A model generated the notes under the pieces. That model was not told where the DNA came from. It ran no database searches and saw nothing but the letters and a program-made list of their open reading frames with translations. Source: Cyclospora cayetanensis (Eukaryota > Apicomplexa > Conoidasida > Eucoccidiorida > Eimeriidae). From it: a stretch of 64,000 nt of DNA. Location: positions 62,001 to 126,000 of the forward strand of contig NW_020312770.1 of NCBI RefSeq assembly GCF_002999335.1, given 5' to 3'. Both the position numbers and the translations under genes were made by a program. Positions 63,201-64,000 of this stretch are shown piece by piece (within the stretch, counting starts at the first letter, position 1; the number at the start of each line of letters is the position of its first letter).

Positions 63201-64000
63201 AGGAGGAGCCGAATCAAGGTCCAAAACCAATGGATGTCGCTCCAGCGAGCCACCCCTAGCCCACACCCTAGAGCGGACAAAAACTAGGACGGGATCTGTG
63301 GAAGAAAGACTGATGGACTCCAAGCTCTGTGCAACCCCTAACAGCCTCCCCAAAACGCATCTGCAAAAGGCCACGAACTGAAGAACAGTGCTGGTTTCAG
63401 CGGAGGCAGGCTGCTTGACGAGGAGAGAAAGTGCATTAGTGAAGCGGAAGGCTACACAGGTCGATTGCGGTGAAGCGGGCCACGGTGGACAGAGTTTTAG
63501 TCGGGGCTTAACTGCGGGCCAATCCTGCACTGGTGTTAGCTCATGTCAGTAGACAAAAGTCGCAACCGTTGCTTGACACTGGGTTAACATTGGATTTCTT
63601 ATCAGAGGGGACAGCGCATGAAAGCAGTCGCTCAGTCCCCGTTTTTAGCGCAGTCCCTGAGCCTCGAATTTGCAAACGGGTTGCAGGACGCACGGATTGG
63701 CAAGCATAGGACAATCAATTGCTAAATTCCAATAGGATGTGGTTTCTCTGCGCACAGTCAGAGACGTCAATGTCGGACTTCTGCAACATGCTGTAATCGT
63801 TGGTATGCCATAAGTGATTCAACGGAAGGTACAAACGCTGCCACAGCTGTGCCTTGCAGAGTTTAGTAGGCTAGGAAGCGCTGAAAAGAAGCAACCCCTG
63901 GTTCCCTTAACAATGCATGTACAGTCAATGTTGAGCAAGGTAGAGTTGGAGCCATGGCAAGGTGAGGCAGGAGCTTTCTTGCGGACGGCTCAGCATTGCC
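57277..64000. other. 6.7 kb right end without supported genes
   Basis: I found no exon chain with matching phases and no recognisable domain. Open frames (57765-58082 plus, 58343-58750 minus, 60320-60730 plus, 63183-63530 minus) are short and compositionally unremarkable. A 20-bp imperfect direct repeat occurs at 57429-57448 and 57478-57497. The promoter of the minus-strand gene cluster probably lies just right of 57.3 kb. Confidence 0.45.
57429..57497. repeat. 20-bp imperfect direct repeat
   Basis: GTACTGCTTGCGCGTGCACC (57429-57448) recurs at 57478-57497 with one mismatch (G to A), 49 bp apart, in non-coding DNA upstream of the minus-strand genes. Confidence 0.7.

Overview
The window looks like nuclear DNA of an apicomplexan or close alveolate relative, most probably a coccidian. 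The evidence is an alveolin (inner membrane complex cytoskeleton protein) with the classic valine/proline-rich repeats, near-50% GC with no strong bias, many short GT-AG introns of about 80-350 nt, long gene-poor spacers, and no bacterial-style operons. I could not identify the species. All gene models were assembled by hand from reading frame, splice-site consensus, phase agreement and remembered family motifs; no search was run.

Left part (1-12 kb): a tandem ubiquitin-like-domain protein runs off the left edge (minus strand). It is followed by a five-exon alveolin (plus) and a many-exon VPS11 subunit of the HOPS/CORVET tethering complexes (minus). After a roughly 4 kb spacer comes an intronless, bacterial-type asparagine synthetase A (16.3-17.4 kb, plus), which stands out among intron-rich neighbours.

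Middle part (19.8-43.3 kb): a six-exon lysine-tailed, probably nuclear protein; a secreted protein with six Lin-12/Notch repeats; then one very large gene of about 14 kb and at least 37 exons (28066-42072). It encodes a secretory protein of roughly 2,980 residues that I do not recognise. Every junction after the first is phase 0, and the distal half alternates module exons with tiny linker exons. Many module exons share a hairpin motif with a DG or EG turn. This is the best candidate for something undescribed. A small secreted fasciclin (FAS1) protein lies tail-to-tail with it.

Right part (46.8-57.3 kb, all minus): a 931-residue Gln-rich protein with a Myb/SANT motif and a cysteine-rich zinc-binding C-terminus; an 851-residue unrecognised protein with two conserved helical blocks; and a small weakly supported gene. 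From 57.3 to 64 kb no gene is supported.

Functionally the set is mixed: cell cortex (alveolin), endolysosomal trafficking to secretory organelles (VPS11), amino-acid metabolism (AsnA), and several secreted or surface-type proteins (LNR, FAS1, giant modular protein). No tRNA, rRNA, CRISPR array or mobile element was identified.
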